A stretch of 64,000 nt of DNA. It comes from Phymatolithon calcareum. Its lineage: Eukaryota; Rhodophyta; Florideophyceae; Hapalidiales. Shown one piece after another: positions 52,301 through 61,420 of this stretch; the first letter of the stretch is position 1; the number at the start of each line of letters is the position of its first letter. The DNA lies in assembly GCA_977006965.1 (NCBI GenBank), contig OZ345360.1, forward strand, positions 186,001-250,000, written 5' to 3'. A program made the position numbers and the translations under genes. The notes below the pieces were generated by a model. That model did no database searches. It had not been told where the DNA came from and saw only the letters and a list, made by a program, of their open reading frames with translations.

Positions 52301-53952
52301 TCATAATTCTCCCACGTCCACAAATCCCAATCTTCGTAATCGTTCGCGGCGTGCCGCATGTACCGCAGTCTGAAGAACCGGTCCTTGGCAATAAACGATC
52401 GCTCAGAAGTGTGCGAGTGGCACGTGGAATCTCCCTGGATAAGATGTATTTGTGGAATAGCCAGGTCTCCGCTTGTCCATGTTCGCACAACATCTCTAAA
52501 CACAATTTCATGGTACGGTTCCCCCTGATAGTGCTCTCCAGATAATCCTGTGTGCCATTTACCGGGTCTGAGCACTTTCTTCACTGGTTGGACATGCACA
52601 ACGGCACCTTGGCGGAACAGAACTCCAGTCATGTCAAACAGAATCACCCCGGAACGCAAATGGAGGCTGGACTTAATCGAAACTGAACGCGCTTCGTACT
52701 GGTCAACTGCTGCGGTCCATGCCAATAGCTCCCAATCCGCCCAGTCGGCGCAGTCGCCGAAGCGGTGGTACTGAACTGAGACGTCAACGTTTGCTGGGAG
52801 AAGGAGCTCGTTATACGACTCGGCCAGTATTACACTGAGCCCTGACTCCCGTCGCCAGGTAACAGAGCTTCCCGCCAATTGTGCCGTTTCCGCTATGGGC
52901 GTGAACACAAGTCCACCCTCTAGAACGTGGTGAGGTACAGAGTTTAAGTCGATGAGAAAAACAGCGGATTCGCGATACAGGTTATTCTCGCGGGAAATTA
53001 TACGGGTTGGAGCGGGGTTGAGAGCACTATGGACAGCAAGAGAGTACGCATGAGTCGTACGATCCAGCCTCTGATAATAGACCTTGATAAAATTGCGGCG
53101 GCGGAAATTTGGCAAGGCAAGCTCAATACCATTTGCATTTTTGTCATTAGCTCCAGTTGGAGTGCCCTCGTCTTCAAGCTCACGGATCCTCGAGTCTCCA
53201 GCCACAAGCACTTCCTCTTGCAATAGCAAAGCTCGGAAATCAGTGCTCGAATTGGATAGCTTTGCATGTGACTTTGCTGATGAAACAGACAGATGCAGAA
53301 AATTGGCTTTGTCGGACAGTTTCCACACGGCGTGCGTTTGCACATTGGGATCCATCAAACGATCGATAGACGTGCAAAGGCTTATGGAAATGTCATTTCC
53401 AAAAAAGTCGGCACAATCAACCAAGCAAATAACACCAGTGGTTACGGCACGGCGCTTACGCAGACGCATAGCAGCTGGGAAGAACTCTTTGCGGACGCCT
53501 GTTTGGTCAAATGCCAAAATCCAAGGATCAATGTCAGCTTCACGAACTGCTGCAGTCACACTTGGGGTAATCTGAACACAAAGAAAGCGCGAGTTGTCGC
53601 CAAACATTACGTCTGAAGGAGAAGCATACAGCTGCGCATCGCCTTCGATCATGAACATATGCAAACCATCGTCGCTAACTTCTTCAAACCATTCCTTAGC
53701 AATGTACTTGTCCGGCTTGTCGGAGTTCGCCCAATCGCCAAATCGAGGAAGAACGCCAACCGGGGAAGAGATTTTGCCTTCTCCAGGGAATAATGCCGAT
53801 GCATCGAAGCGGAAGATGGCACCGAACGCGGTATGCCGACCCGGACGAACCTGAGAAACGAGGAGGTTGTGGTAACCTCCCCATACCCAAAGATCCCACC
53901 CGTCGTAGTCAGCACGAAGACGACGGTAGTGCAAAGTAACAACGGTTGTCAT
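49366..53952 (-). CDS. Pullulanase-type starch-debranching enzyme (GH13) with tandem CBM41-like modules
   Basis: ATG 53,952 (MTTVVTLHYRR) gives 1,528 residues; a longer frame starts at GTG. The enzyme cleaves alpha-1,6 branches. The first 640 residues hold CBM41-like modules, each opening with a strand and DWDLWxW-type aromatic core: YDGWDLWVWG (about 15-25), ADWELLAWT (about 400) and YEDWDLWTWE (about 535). Two weaker copies lie near 140 and 280. A CBM48-like domain follows (ESVFRCFAPWADCVSVVLYD). The GH13 core has YRWGYMP, MDVVYNHT (about 1,027), the nucleophile in GFRFDLLAL (about 1,124), the acid in YGEPWAGG (about 1,155) and ECHDN (about 1,231). All catalytic residues are present. No transit peptide is seen, consistent with cytosolic floridean starch. 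The single exon is unusually long. Confidence 0.92.
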   Translation of the reverse strand: MTTVVTLHYRRLRADYDGWDLWVWGGYHNLLVSQVRPGRHTAFGAIFRFDASALFPGEGKISSPVGVLPRFGDWANSDKPDKYIAKEWFEEVSDDGLHMFMIEGDAQLYASPSDVMFGDNSRFLCVQITPSVTAAVREADIDPWILAFDQTGVRKEFFPAAMRLRKRRAVTTGVICLVDCADFFGNDISISLCTSIDRLMDPNVQTHAVWKLSDKANFLHLSVSSAKSHAKLSNSSTDFRALLLQEEVLVAGDSRIRELEDEGTPTGANDKNANGIELALPNFRRRNFIKVYYQRLDRTTHAYSLAVHSALNPAPTRIISRENNLYRESAVFLIDLNSVPHHVLEGGLVFTPIAETAQLAGSSVTWRRESGLSVILAESYNELLLPANVDVSVQYHRFGDCADWADWELLAWTAAVDQYEARSVSIKSSLHLRSGVILFDMTGVLFRQGAVVHVQPVKKVLRPGKWHTGLSGEHYQGEPYHEIVFRDVVRTWTSGDLAIPQIHLIQGDSTCHSHTSERSFIAKDRFFRLRYMRHAANDYEDWDLWTWENYEGTTTNVAIAPEHCASSGNAIEFIVDRAKFGAGATINLIPRHGGDAWDVKDEPVRIWTSAMLGLENDNSGGGPVTYIIVESSSLILKRLDDVRSMLAAQVNREGHVLLSAPAPLSWFNPDGFGKNLQRGNIGLKFANGSKKGLQKLVVHRMRSLSPAKMLLMFENTALLDEDFPVESVVVSVPGFDSVPLMWCKYDNVDMYHYQGELGLSYSTQESVFRCFAPWADCVSVVLYDAPTGSAGRVQVPMRRIPEGCWKVSVKKDLRGRFYKLLAEGKDKLLFPGVEVIDPYSRCNTSHVGRGLIYGEEKTSVAPRPNISAAETIVYELHIRDATIDECSGVQRPGRYLGLTEQGTKIQQKIDHEKSATNEGRSGTHHGSTQNGSSLLTQGNGNTIMDKFSTSLDHIIQMGVTAVQIMPVQDFDNDETDENAYRWGYMPVHFNSPDGWYASSVTTVARITELKMLINALHKAGLKVIMDVVYNHTAEDSNERNLDARFSFNGLAPRYYYRTCGNTPRAHTGDSTCALRKPGEPTCGTCYSNGSGCGNEFRSESPMGRKFIIDSLRYWANEYQVDGFRFDLLALIDLETITQASHVLHEIDPNIVVYGEPWAGGLTPIRITDKGSQRSRGFGVFNNSFRDAIRGSPFGAEETFVMDGGRLDEVKRGLIGSIDDFCDSPLESINYVECHDNYTLWDHMQFYIKSRTDEIVFTDDDLRRMHRLSAVIVFTAQGIPFIQIGQEMCRTKFGEENSYESPDEINKVRWEKKIEEWKTVRYYRGLIHIRRAHPEIFALGDSALVRKTVSFYEDLGLHVPQRCIAFRVLGNPPKFLKRLIADNGGNETEALREESEKWGAIVVLLNPTPEEVVFPLPEHSRDVVWMQIADENYAGVREIQGPLVGSVAVPGRAAAILRKASDAEREKAQVQLRLACVTDAYSVPGGDDGLTAYAVSLRRVRSASEIRTHLDLVARRQQFESSRATPILN

Positions 53953-55083
53953 GGAGTGCGGGGTGCGGATGGGCACTCGCGAGCTTCACCAGCTCGTCGG
54001 TGAAGGATGCATTGGTCGCTCTTCATGTAGCGGTACTCCGGTGGCGGATCAAGACCAAAAGCGGTGATATCGCGCGATATCGCCTAGCGCGAGACACGAC
54101 CCGCAACTGCCAGGCCGCGTATGATCATCATGATACTGTATAGCCATTGGTGAGGATCCTCCAGCCGAAATTTATTGCCAGTGTCGTTCGGTGAATCTCA
54201 ACAACCGCGCCATCATACACAGGCTCGCAATTGCGGGACTCAATATTTTAATCAAAATTCTATACTGGGATATCCCAGAATCTATTACCGGACTGCGGAA
54301 CAGCCAATGATATGCATTTGATGGCCACGCCCACATTAAGCGAACCAATTAAAGAGCGCTGATGTCCAACTTGAGGTCACCCGCAAGATCCACATTATTA
54401 CGGGTTTCACTCGATATTAGGATGCCTCGACTTGATATTCTAATTCTTTGCATTTCTCAAACGTACTATGCTGACTGTCAGAGCCGTTGTCTGTCAGACA
54501 GACAACGGCTCTTAACGATTGAACTGCAGAGCGTCTAAACCACTTTAACGTTACTACTAGACTTGGAAATGAGAGCGGCGAGCACTTCATCTCTAACTAT
54601 GGCAGCCAGTAAGTCAGGTGTGTGCAATTCTTATTGCTTTTGCGCTCCAAGCAGAAGACATCTCACCGCAGTTCTTGCCGTGACATTGAGAGCCCGTAGC
54701 GAAAGGAAGGGCAGAAACGAGAGACTCGCAATAGTCATTTACTACCAACTACTGAGTGACCGCCCAACAGCATCATGAACTGACGGCCTTGCAGACCATG
54801 CAATGCATAGGCAGCATCGGGAGGGTAGGACATTGTAGGCACTGCAAGGAAGGAATCCCGTGAACACCTCCTTCCTTACTAATGACCCTAAATTGTGGGG
54901 AAGCATTGACGTGGGCGTGATTCAAAACTTTCGGCAAGAGTCCGCTAAAAAAGTTGAGTCAAAGTCATCGATTTAACATATTTTTATTTAATTTGCCCTC
55001 CTTGTTCATATAAATTGTTCTTAAGCCGTTGTAGGTGAGTTGCTGCTTCTGTAGCATCAAAAGTGAGACAAAAGCAACCAGCC
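53953..55083. other. Intergenic between divergent genes, with palindromes
   Basis: This holds the promoters of the pullulanase (minus) and the secreted-protein gene (plus). It contains GATATCGCGCGATATC at 54,066-54,081 and a 33-bp hairpin at 54,481-54,513. No gene is recognised in the short frames. Confidence 0.45.
54481..54513. repeat. Perfect 33-bp inverted repeat with a 1-nt centre
   Basis: AGAGCCGTTGTCTGTC is followed by A and then its exact reverse complement. It is one of several perfect palindromes found only between genes in this window. Confidence 0.85.
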
Positions 55084-56796
55084 ATGCTTTGCAAGCCGGG
55101 TTCCATCGCGGGCGTCTGCCTTGCACTCGCCATGAGTGCCCACACAACTATGAAAGGAATTCAGTGTTCGGACCATCCGCTCTATCGTCCAGGATTTAAA
55201 GGAGAGTTGATCCGCTCGTGGAACTATGGGAGGAATAATGAATTCAAATTGTATTTTACCGATTCTGGTTACATCCCCCGTTACAATCAACACACTTGGG
55301 CACCTGTGCATTTCCCTGGGTCAACAAAGTACAAAAACCTTGACTTTTTTGCATCCTATCTTTCGCGAGACGCCCCCGATGACTACATCACATTGCACTT
55401 CCAGCGCAAGGCAAAGGTGTATCTACTTGCTGGAAGCAGGTATGAGGAAGGCGCAAAAGTTACGCTACCAGGATGGGAATCCGAAGAGTGGGTTAAGATG
55501 GTGAAGAGTAAGGCGAATATCAAGGCTAAGATGGGTATTGCAAATGAAATGTCTTTCCATGTAAACCAGTACGCATTTGTGTTCACACAGGAACCGACCA
55601 GGGAGATCACCCTTCCTAGTGTGGAGTGGGTTCGCAAGCATATCAGAGGCATCAAGACTAATGGGTATTACACGGTTCTTGTCGCGGAAGCGGACGGAAA
55701 GCCTGTAAGAAAGCCCATTCCTCCGCAAGGTGCTGAAGTTGTTGCCGGTGGACGCTGCCCCAAGGAGTTACACGATTCTTGGCGAACAGCGGGCACTGAT
55801 CTATTCGACAAGCAAACGAAGAACATGACATTTGCAACACATCACCCGCTTTGGGATCCGTGTTACTGGTGTGGCTATGATCATGAACACGGCTCCTCAG
55901 CGAAGCATCTTATGGGATACGAGCCGAAATTCGGATACGTGGCGTTGAAAAATAGGAACGAGCCTGAGTCCCATAACGGATTCAAAGGACTCGTGCTAGA
56001 CACCGGAAAATATCTTGTATACTACGGACTTCATATGCACATGTCTCATCCGCGGCGATTCTTCGCGCGCCACCACAGTGCCGTATTTGCAGTTGTAGAC
56101 GCAAAGACGAAAGATTTGCTTCTCGAGCTGGCATACAAGGCAGACTTTGGATTTGTCGCGACGCGTCTGAAAAAAGGAGGTCACTTCCCGCTTCGAAAGA
56201 AAGACAAAGAGCTCTTCCAACGACAGACGGAGAAGTTAGTGGCACGAGGAATGCGTGTTGTAAACGTAATCAACCCGGGAAAATTAGATAAACGGTTCAT
56301 GTATCGAACCAAGGGAGGGGTCCTGAAGGGCGAGTATGAACAGTGGGTGATGCAGCCTCTTTGCTCCAGGAAAGAGGGACTCCGCGAACCCGTTGTGGAT
56401 ATCAAAGACCCTTTGCAGGCGCTACGGACTGCAAATAGCGACGAAAACGATACAATTATCCTGGGTGGAATTTTACATGGAAAATTCAAAAGGCATGTTG
56501 GAGTGAACAGAGACTTTCGGGTGCATAGACTGGTCATCTCCAAGGATTACTGCGCTTTCATATTGCCGGACGGTTGGAGTATGCCGGCAGACGGAGTTTT
56601 TTACACAGATGTTTACGGGAAGCGCATCATGAAGGGACCTGGGCGGCACGCCGTCAGACAATTCATCAAACCCGGGTTCTTTATGAACATTACTGGGGTT
56701 TGGATGGTCGATGATACTTGGCTTGGGCTCCATAAAAGGGGCGTTATGGGCGGTATGCGCGATATTACGTATTCTGTTGACCCCATGAAGAATTAG
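55084..56796 (+). CDS. Secreted protein of unknown function with a conserved-looking His/Cys core
   Basis: ATG 55,084 gives 570 residues beginning with a signal peptide (GSIAGVCLALAMSAHTTMKG); an upstream GTG is not needed. The rest has no membrane segment. Residues about 255-285 read THHPLWDPCYWCGYDHEHGS, and 325-345 read YGLHMHMSHPRRFFARHHS. These are dense in His, Cys and acidic residues, suggesting a metal site. DHEHG is reminiscent of short motifs in secreted fungal and bacterial proteins, but I cannot name the family. The C-terminal half is rich in Lys and Gly with beta-strand character (VDIKDPLQALR, HRLVISKDYCAFILPDGW). Possible roles are cell-wall or extracellular-matrix proteins; this is open. 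Single exon. Confidence 0.8.
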   Translation: MLCKPGSIAGVCLALAMSAHTTMKGIQCSDHPLYRPGFKGELIRSWNYGRNNEFKLYFTDSGYIPRYNQHTWAPVHFPGSTKYKNLDFFASYLSRDAPDDYITLHFQRKAKVYLLAGSRYEEGAKVTLPGWESEEWVKMVKSKANIKAKMGIANEMSFHVNQYAFVFTQEPTREITLPSVEWVRKHIRGIKTNGYYTVLVAEADGKPVRKPIPPQGAEVVAGGRCPKELHDSWRTAGTDLFDKQTKNMTFATHHPLWDPCYWCGYDHEHGSSAKHLMGYEPKFGYVALKNRNEPESHNGFKGLVLDTGKYLVYYGLHMHMSHPRRFFARHHSAVFAVVDAKTKDLLLELAYKADFGFVATRLKKGGHFPLRKKDKELFQRQTEKLVARGMRVVNVINPGKLDKRFMYRTKGGVLKGEYEQWVMQPLCSRKEGLREPVVDIKDPLQALRTANSDENDTIILGGILHGKFKRHVGVNRDFRVHRLVISKDYCAFILPDGWSMPADGVFYTDVYGKRIMKGPGRHAVRQFIKPGFFMNITGVWMVDDTWLGLHKRGVMGGMRDITYSVDPMKN

Positions 56797-57506
56797 TGTG
56801 TAGTCTCCTAGTTGATGTATTTGTAGAAGTGCTCCCAATAGTAGAACAAAATATTATTACATCCGTATATACAGAAACAAAACCAAGAGGTTAAAACCAG
56901 CTGAAGCACCAAAGAAACAACCTCAACTTTGCACTCTTGCATCACCAATGGGCAACTCCTCTTACGCTGGAGTATTGTATTGTATTGTAATCTGCAATTC
57001 CCTCAAGTGAGGTTAGCAGCGCTTCGAGGGTCTAAGTTGCTTCCATTCTGTTCTATTCTTTGCAATTTGTGGAGCTTCGGAGTGGAGAGACCGAACGCTC
57101 AAGCGCATACGCTGCCTCCTGGACGGCCCTTTCGGGACGCCTCCCTTCGCAGAAACCGAAGGGATCCTGTGCCGCGCGCGGGTGCGTGCATTTGCTCAGG
57201 AGTAGGCAATAGCACAGCGGAGTATATTGCCCGTGCTCTAATATAATAAAGTGTGCTTAAAGTTGAAGTAGGAAGCTCTTCCGTGTCATCTTGCACATGG
57301 ACCTAAAGACTAAAATTTTGTGTCAATATCTTTCTATATGCCCCGTCTCTCGCCAGACTTGAACGGATGGAGATTTTCTATTGAATCTCGACGGCCCTCA
57401 TAAAACGGCTGTCAGCCCAGAAAAGATATCTCCAATCCCCCTGTGCACATATCCGCTCACTCAACAATTCCCTCAAATCAGACCTCCGGCACTTTGAAGA
57501 ACCATC
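56797..57506. other. Intergenic, no gene seen
   Basis: Downstream of the secreted-protein gene there are only short frames. The right-hand side should carry the ArsC promoter. No repeat was recognised. Confidence 0.45.
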
Positions 57507-57914
57507 ATGACGATTGCAATCCACCACAACCCCTCCTGTGGAACTTCGTGCAACGTTCTCGAAATCATTCGCTCTCTCACAAATACCGAACCGATAGTCA
57601 TCGATTACCTTTCCACGGGCTGGACTCGCGCCCAATTACAGGGCCTTTTCGCAGCGGCAGACCTCACTCCGCGCACCGCACTTCGCGTCTCCAAGTCGCC
57701 CGCTGAGGAACTCGGTCTTACGGCCCCCGATGTATCAGAAGACACTATTCTCGACGCTATGGTACAGCATCCAGTTCTCGTGAACCGACCAATTGTTTGT
57801 ACGAAAAAGGGGGTCGCGCTCTGCCGCCCGTCCGAGGCTGTCTTTGCCTTGCTTGACGTCCCAAGCGGCACAACTTTCACAAAAGAAGACGGTGAAGTTA
57901 TCACGGCGCCGTAA
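57507..57914 (+). CDS. arsC: ArsC-type arsenate reductase (glutaredoxin-dependent)
   Basis: The 135-residue frame begins at ATG 57,507. The fold and motifs are those of bacterial ArsC: HNPSCGTSCN with the catalytic Cys at 11, TALRVSKSPAEELGL, MVQHPVLVNRPIVCTKKG and ALCRPSE. These include the two arginines that bind arsenate in the E. coli enzyme (in NRP and CRP) and the basic residue in the LR stretch. It reduces arsenate to arsenite with glutathione and glutaredoxin. Length is that of short bacterial ArsC forms and there is no targeting sequence, so it is cytosolic. Eukaryotic arsenate reductases are usually of the Acr2/CDC25 type, so bacterial origin by transfer is likely. It has no intron. 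Confidence 0.93.
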   Translation: MTIAIHHNPSCGTSCNVLEIIRSLTNTEPIVIDYLSTGWTRAQLQGLFAAADLTPRTALRVSKSPAEELGLTAPDVSEDTILDAMVQHPVLVNRPIVCTKKGVALCRPSEAVFALLDVPSGTTFTKEDGEVITAP

Positions 57915-59091
57915 CCTTACCTCACATCTGCAGAAATAAGCTAGCATGTAGAGCCCGCTCACGAGTAAAGTGCCCACATTGCGAGTACTGCTACAGGGGC
58001 GTTGTCTTGAGTCTGCAATGATACGGATTTCTCTTTTCAGCCTGTGCCTGGTTGCTTCTCAAGCGCCACCACTAGTGCTCTGCGCCTATTTGTATCATTC
58101 CATTTTTCAGGTAACTGCAATAGTAGCAAAGAGCTATAGCCATTTAAGGTACGAAAGCACGAATCTGGCAGCTACCTGAGAGACCACAAACAGTGTCTGC
58201 AAACATTCAAGAAGAAGAGGATTTGTACAAGCGCTTTTCCCGTCGCTCTTCCTTTACCGAACGTCTCTGTGAAGGCATGCATGCATAAGGGTCGGCAAGA
58301 CGACAGTCTAATATATGTACAAGGGCCGTAAATTGGGAAAAGAAAAGCCCCCTGTGACCGTTCCGGCTGAGAGAAGGGATGTTCAGATGCAAGGGTCAAT
58401 AGGTGCAAATCGGGTATTTATGCCAGTGTCAACGCCTGATCTCAACCACCCAACGTCAATCATGTAACATGATTCATGTTAACGCAGTTGCGCACATGTA
58501 GTAGTTGCAAAGTTCTCCGTTCTGCCACCATTGAGAAAGGTTTCGTGAGAAAAAGCGTGCAGAGCAATCTAGACTCACGTCCTTCCATGTTCACACATTC
58601 AGCTAATCAGCATCCCAGTATAATGATCACCAACGAAACACGGTTTCTGTGTGTTCGGTGTTGACAAAGGAAGATCAATGAGCGCGTCTATCTAATGAGA
58701 ACATTCAAATTGGAATGTGGTTACGTGGATAGATGAATTATCAATTTAACAGTTCTAAGTATTTCAGATAGTCTGGTAAGCGGACGTAGCAAATGCCTAC
58801 ACAAGGCAGTTTGCGTTAGCTTCCAAAGTAAAGAGAGGCATACCTCTCGTTAGTGGGTTGCAACCCATTAACGCTCTGAGCAATGAAAATTGCTTTCTAT
58901 CATTCGGCGCAGGGGCGCAGGGGCGCGTAGCAGTTTCTTTTTGTAAAGCAGGCGCGCTCACGAGGGCTGGGAATGGAATGTGCTTCATCACGCAAGCCCC
59001 CTGTGGCGGAAGTAAGTAACAAGAAGGTCAGGAGTAAACATGCGTGAGTCACCGCACATCGAGGAAAACAAGTAAGCAAATAAAGTCTAAA
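57915..59091. other. 1.2-kb intergenic region, no gene seen
   Basis: Only short frames are present. A small palindrome, TGGGTTGCAACCCA, is at about 58,855-58,868. No RNA gene or repeat was recognised. Confidence 0.45.
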
Positions 59092-60602
59092 CTAATTCCG
59101 GGAAGATGGGCCGGCGGTCGACCGATTACGGCTTGGGACGCGGTCGTATTGCGACAGAATCGAGCTGTCATCGACAGACAGGAGAATGGACCCATCATCC
59201 GAAAATGCACATTGCCGTATGTAAGACAACGGAGCAATATGGGACTTGCGCTCTGGTTGCAAGATACACATAGGCTTGGAGGGTAGTTCATCCAAACGGA
59301 AAACATACACCACCCCCTGCAAAAACGCAATATGAAATGCTTGTTAGAGAAAAATGCAACCAAAGAATAGCTCATCTGAAGAAAAAGAATGGCGCTGAAA
59401 CATGAACGAACCTTATCCCCTCCGCACGCAACATTTAAACGACGCCGATCAAGAGCAAAGCGAATGAACCAAACATCGCAGCCGCTGAGCTTGTACTCTT
59501 CCAATAACGTGAACTCCCAGTTTTTAGCAGGACACCCCAACGACTCACGATCTGCACCAGGCTGCCACAAATACAACCTGTTGGTCACTGACTTGGTGAG
59601 AAGAGCGTCACCAATCCACATCGCGCAGTCCACATAGTGTTTGTGTACGTTCTTGTTGATATATGCCGGCGTCTGGATAACAGGCACTTTACATTTCTGC
59701 CGAACCCCTGCCTCATCTTTGTAGATGTATAGGTCCGTCACCCCTGCATCGGCGGCTTTGTGTGACTCGGCGATTGCGTCTATAACCTTGTCATCATCAG
59801 TGATATTCCAAATGCGGATGCTGAAGTCGATGCCGCTGCTGCAAATTCTGTGACCGCATCGGTCAAAATCCACACTTAGAACCGCGCCACGATGCCCCTC
59901 GTTTCCAAGGAACTGGGCCACAATAGCACCTGTACGCAAATTCCACAAATGCACAGACTGATCCTTGGATGCAGACACAAGGAGCGCCGGATCGCGTGGG
60001 TGCGATTTGATATCATGGATGGCGGCACCATGCCCCATGAGAGTTTTCTTCAACTTCTTGGTTTTAATATCGAAGACACGAATGACGCCTTTCTCACCGG
60101 CGGCGCATACCCACCAATTCGAAGTATTGTCAGCGTTGTACATCCAAGCGACACAGTAAAAGCACTCTTCGGCATCCTCGTCACGGAAAGTGGTTATCAG
60201 CGATGGCTTCTTATTGCTGAAAGCATCGTAAATGCGCACGAAGCATGAGTTAGCGGTCGCAAACATATTGCGCCAAGGTTTACCTGCGGGGAGCCTCATA
60301 GGAGCATCGAGTGCATTGGGCGGTATGGATGGCGCGGCGGCACGGCGTGGGCGAGGTGCTATCAGCTCTTGCAAAGTTAAACGTCGCTCAAGAAAGCGCC
60401 TCTTCCAACAATGAGCGCGACCGATTAGGTGGTATTGCGAGGGACGCCAGCAAAATTGCACACCCCATGTTTGGGTCACGGAGTCGATGCCATTGGACTC
60501 AACGATCGATGATGTCCAGTAGTACTTGTCCTTCTCACGAATGGATTCATGCTCGAAGACCACCGGGTCTTTTTCCGGATCTGCCGGCTTGCTCGCACTC
60601 AT
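59092..60602 (-). CDS. EED: Polycomb PRC2 subunit EED/ESC/FIE
   Basis: The proposed structure is complement(join(59092..59316, 59412..60602)), about 471 residues from ATG 60,602. The 95-bp intron (donor AAG/GTTCG, acceptor TTTGCAG) restores the last blade: ACGGDK joins GVVYVFRLDELP, and IRQCAFSDDGSILLSVDDSS follows. The seven-blade WD40 propeller matches EED: WGVQFCW, FYCVAWMYN, VGHG-like LMGHGAAIHDIKSHPRDP, KDQSVHLWNLRTG, YVDCAMWIGDALLTKS and DVWFIRF. Cage aromatics corresponding to human F97, Y148, W364 and Y365 (here Phe) are present. EED binds H3K27me3 and activates the methyltransferase. About 45 extra residues after CWRPS (rich in Arg, Ala, Pro) may be a second, frame-neutral intron ending at CCGCAG near 60,282. 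Confidence 0.88.
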
Positions 60603-61420
60603 GTTTTGCTTCTTCAGCCGTGCCGATGGGGCGCGTCTCGCCGGTGACGGGCACTATGGGTAAGCGCCGACGCGTGGGGGGTTTATGTATAGGTTGTCGA
60701 CTGAAACTTAAAGGACCGGCCACGATGAGGAATCACGAGAGAGATGTCCGAAGGGGGTGATTTTGGTCCCGCGGGGCCCGCTGCGTATTCCCTATTCTCT
60801 ATTGTCGCCGGGATGACATTTCAGGCCATTTCAGATCCCTTCTGGAGCTCTTCGGGGCATAATCGGTCCAGCACGCCGTAAAAACCGGGTGATATCGATC
60901 CGAACATGGGCTACATTATTGATCATACAGCTTTATTCGTTTAACTTTTTGAATCACCAACCACAATCGAAGATGACTACAGATTATCACTACAGTATAT
61001 CTAATTGGATCCAGCTAAGGCACTCGCATTTAATTGGTAATATAATCGGTAACAATATTAGTGTATGTTTGGTCTGCTCATATTCTCCTTCCCGTTATAG
61101 AATACTGCTCCTGGGATAGTCCGTCGTAAGTGACTCTGCTGCTTGCCATTTATGGAAAGGTCCCACCATAGGGAAATGGCGGTTATGCCCGTGTGGGTAA
61201 CAGGGAGAAGAATATGGTCGGCTATATAAAGTGCAAACGTCAGCGCCCAATGGCAAAAATATTCCTCCTTCACTCCACACCATTCTCCTCCTTCTCAATT
61301 CGACCTCCTGCTCCATCCATTTTCCCCGACTTTATCCAAGTCTCTCCCGTCCACTGCACTCTGATTTTTTCATTTAACACAAAATCGTTCTCGTCATCCT
61401 GGGCTTAGAAGCTTCATCTC
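60603..61420. promoter_or_regulatory. Divergent promoter region of EED and Cdc20 genes
   Basis: The 818-bp spacer lies between two divergent cell-regulatory genes. TATATAAA at 61,223-61,230 is a good TATA box for the Cdc20 gene, about 190 bp before its ATG. A pyrimidine-rich stretch follows (61,260-61,400), as often seen around transcription starts. No gene was recognised here. Confidence 0.45.

Noticed and set aside
59049-59411. Unspliced C-terminal extension of EED (517-residue frame)
   Set aside because: The residues after GGDK lose all WD40 character, while splicing at GT/AG recovers a standard last EED blade in phase.
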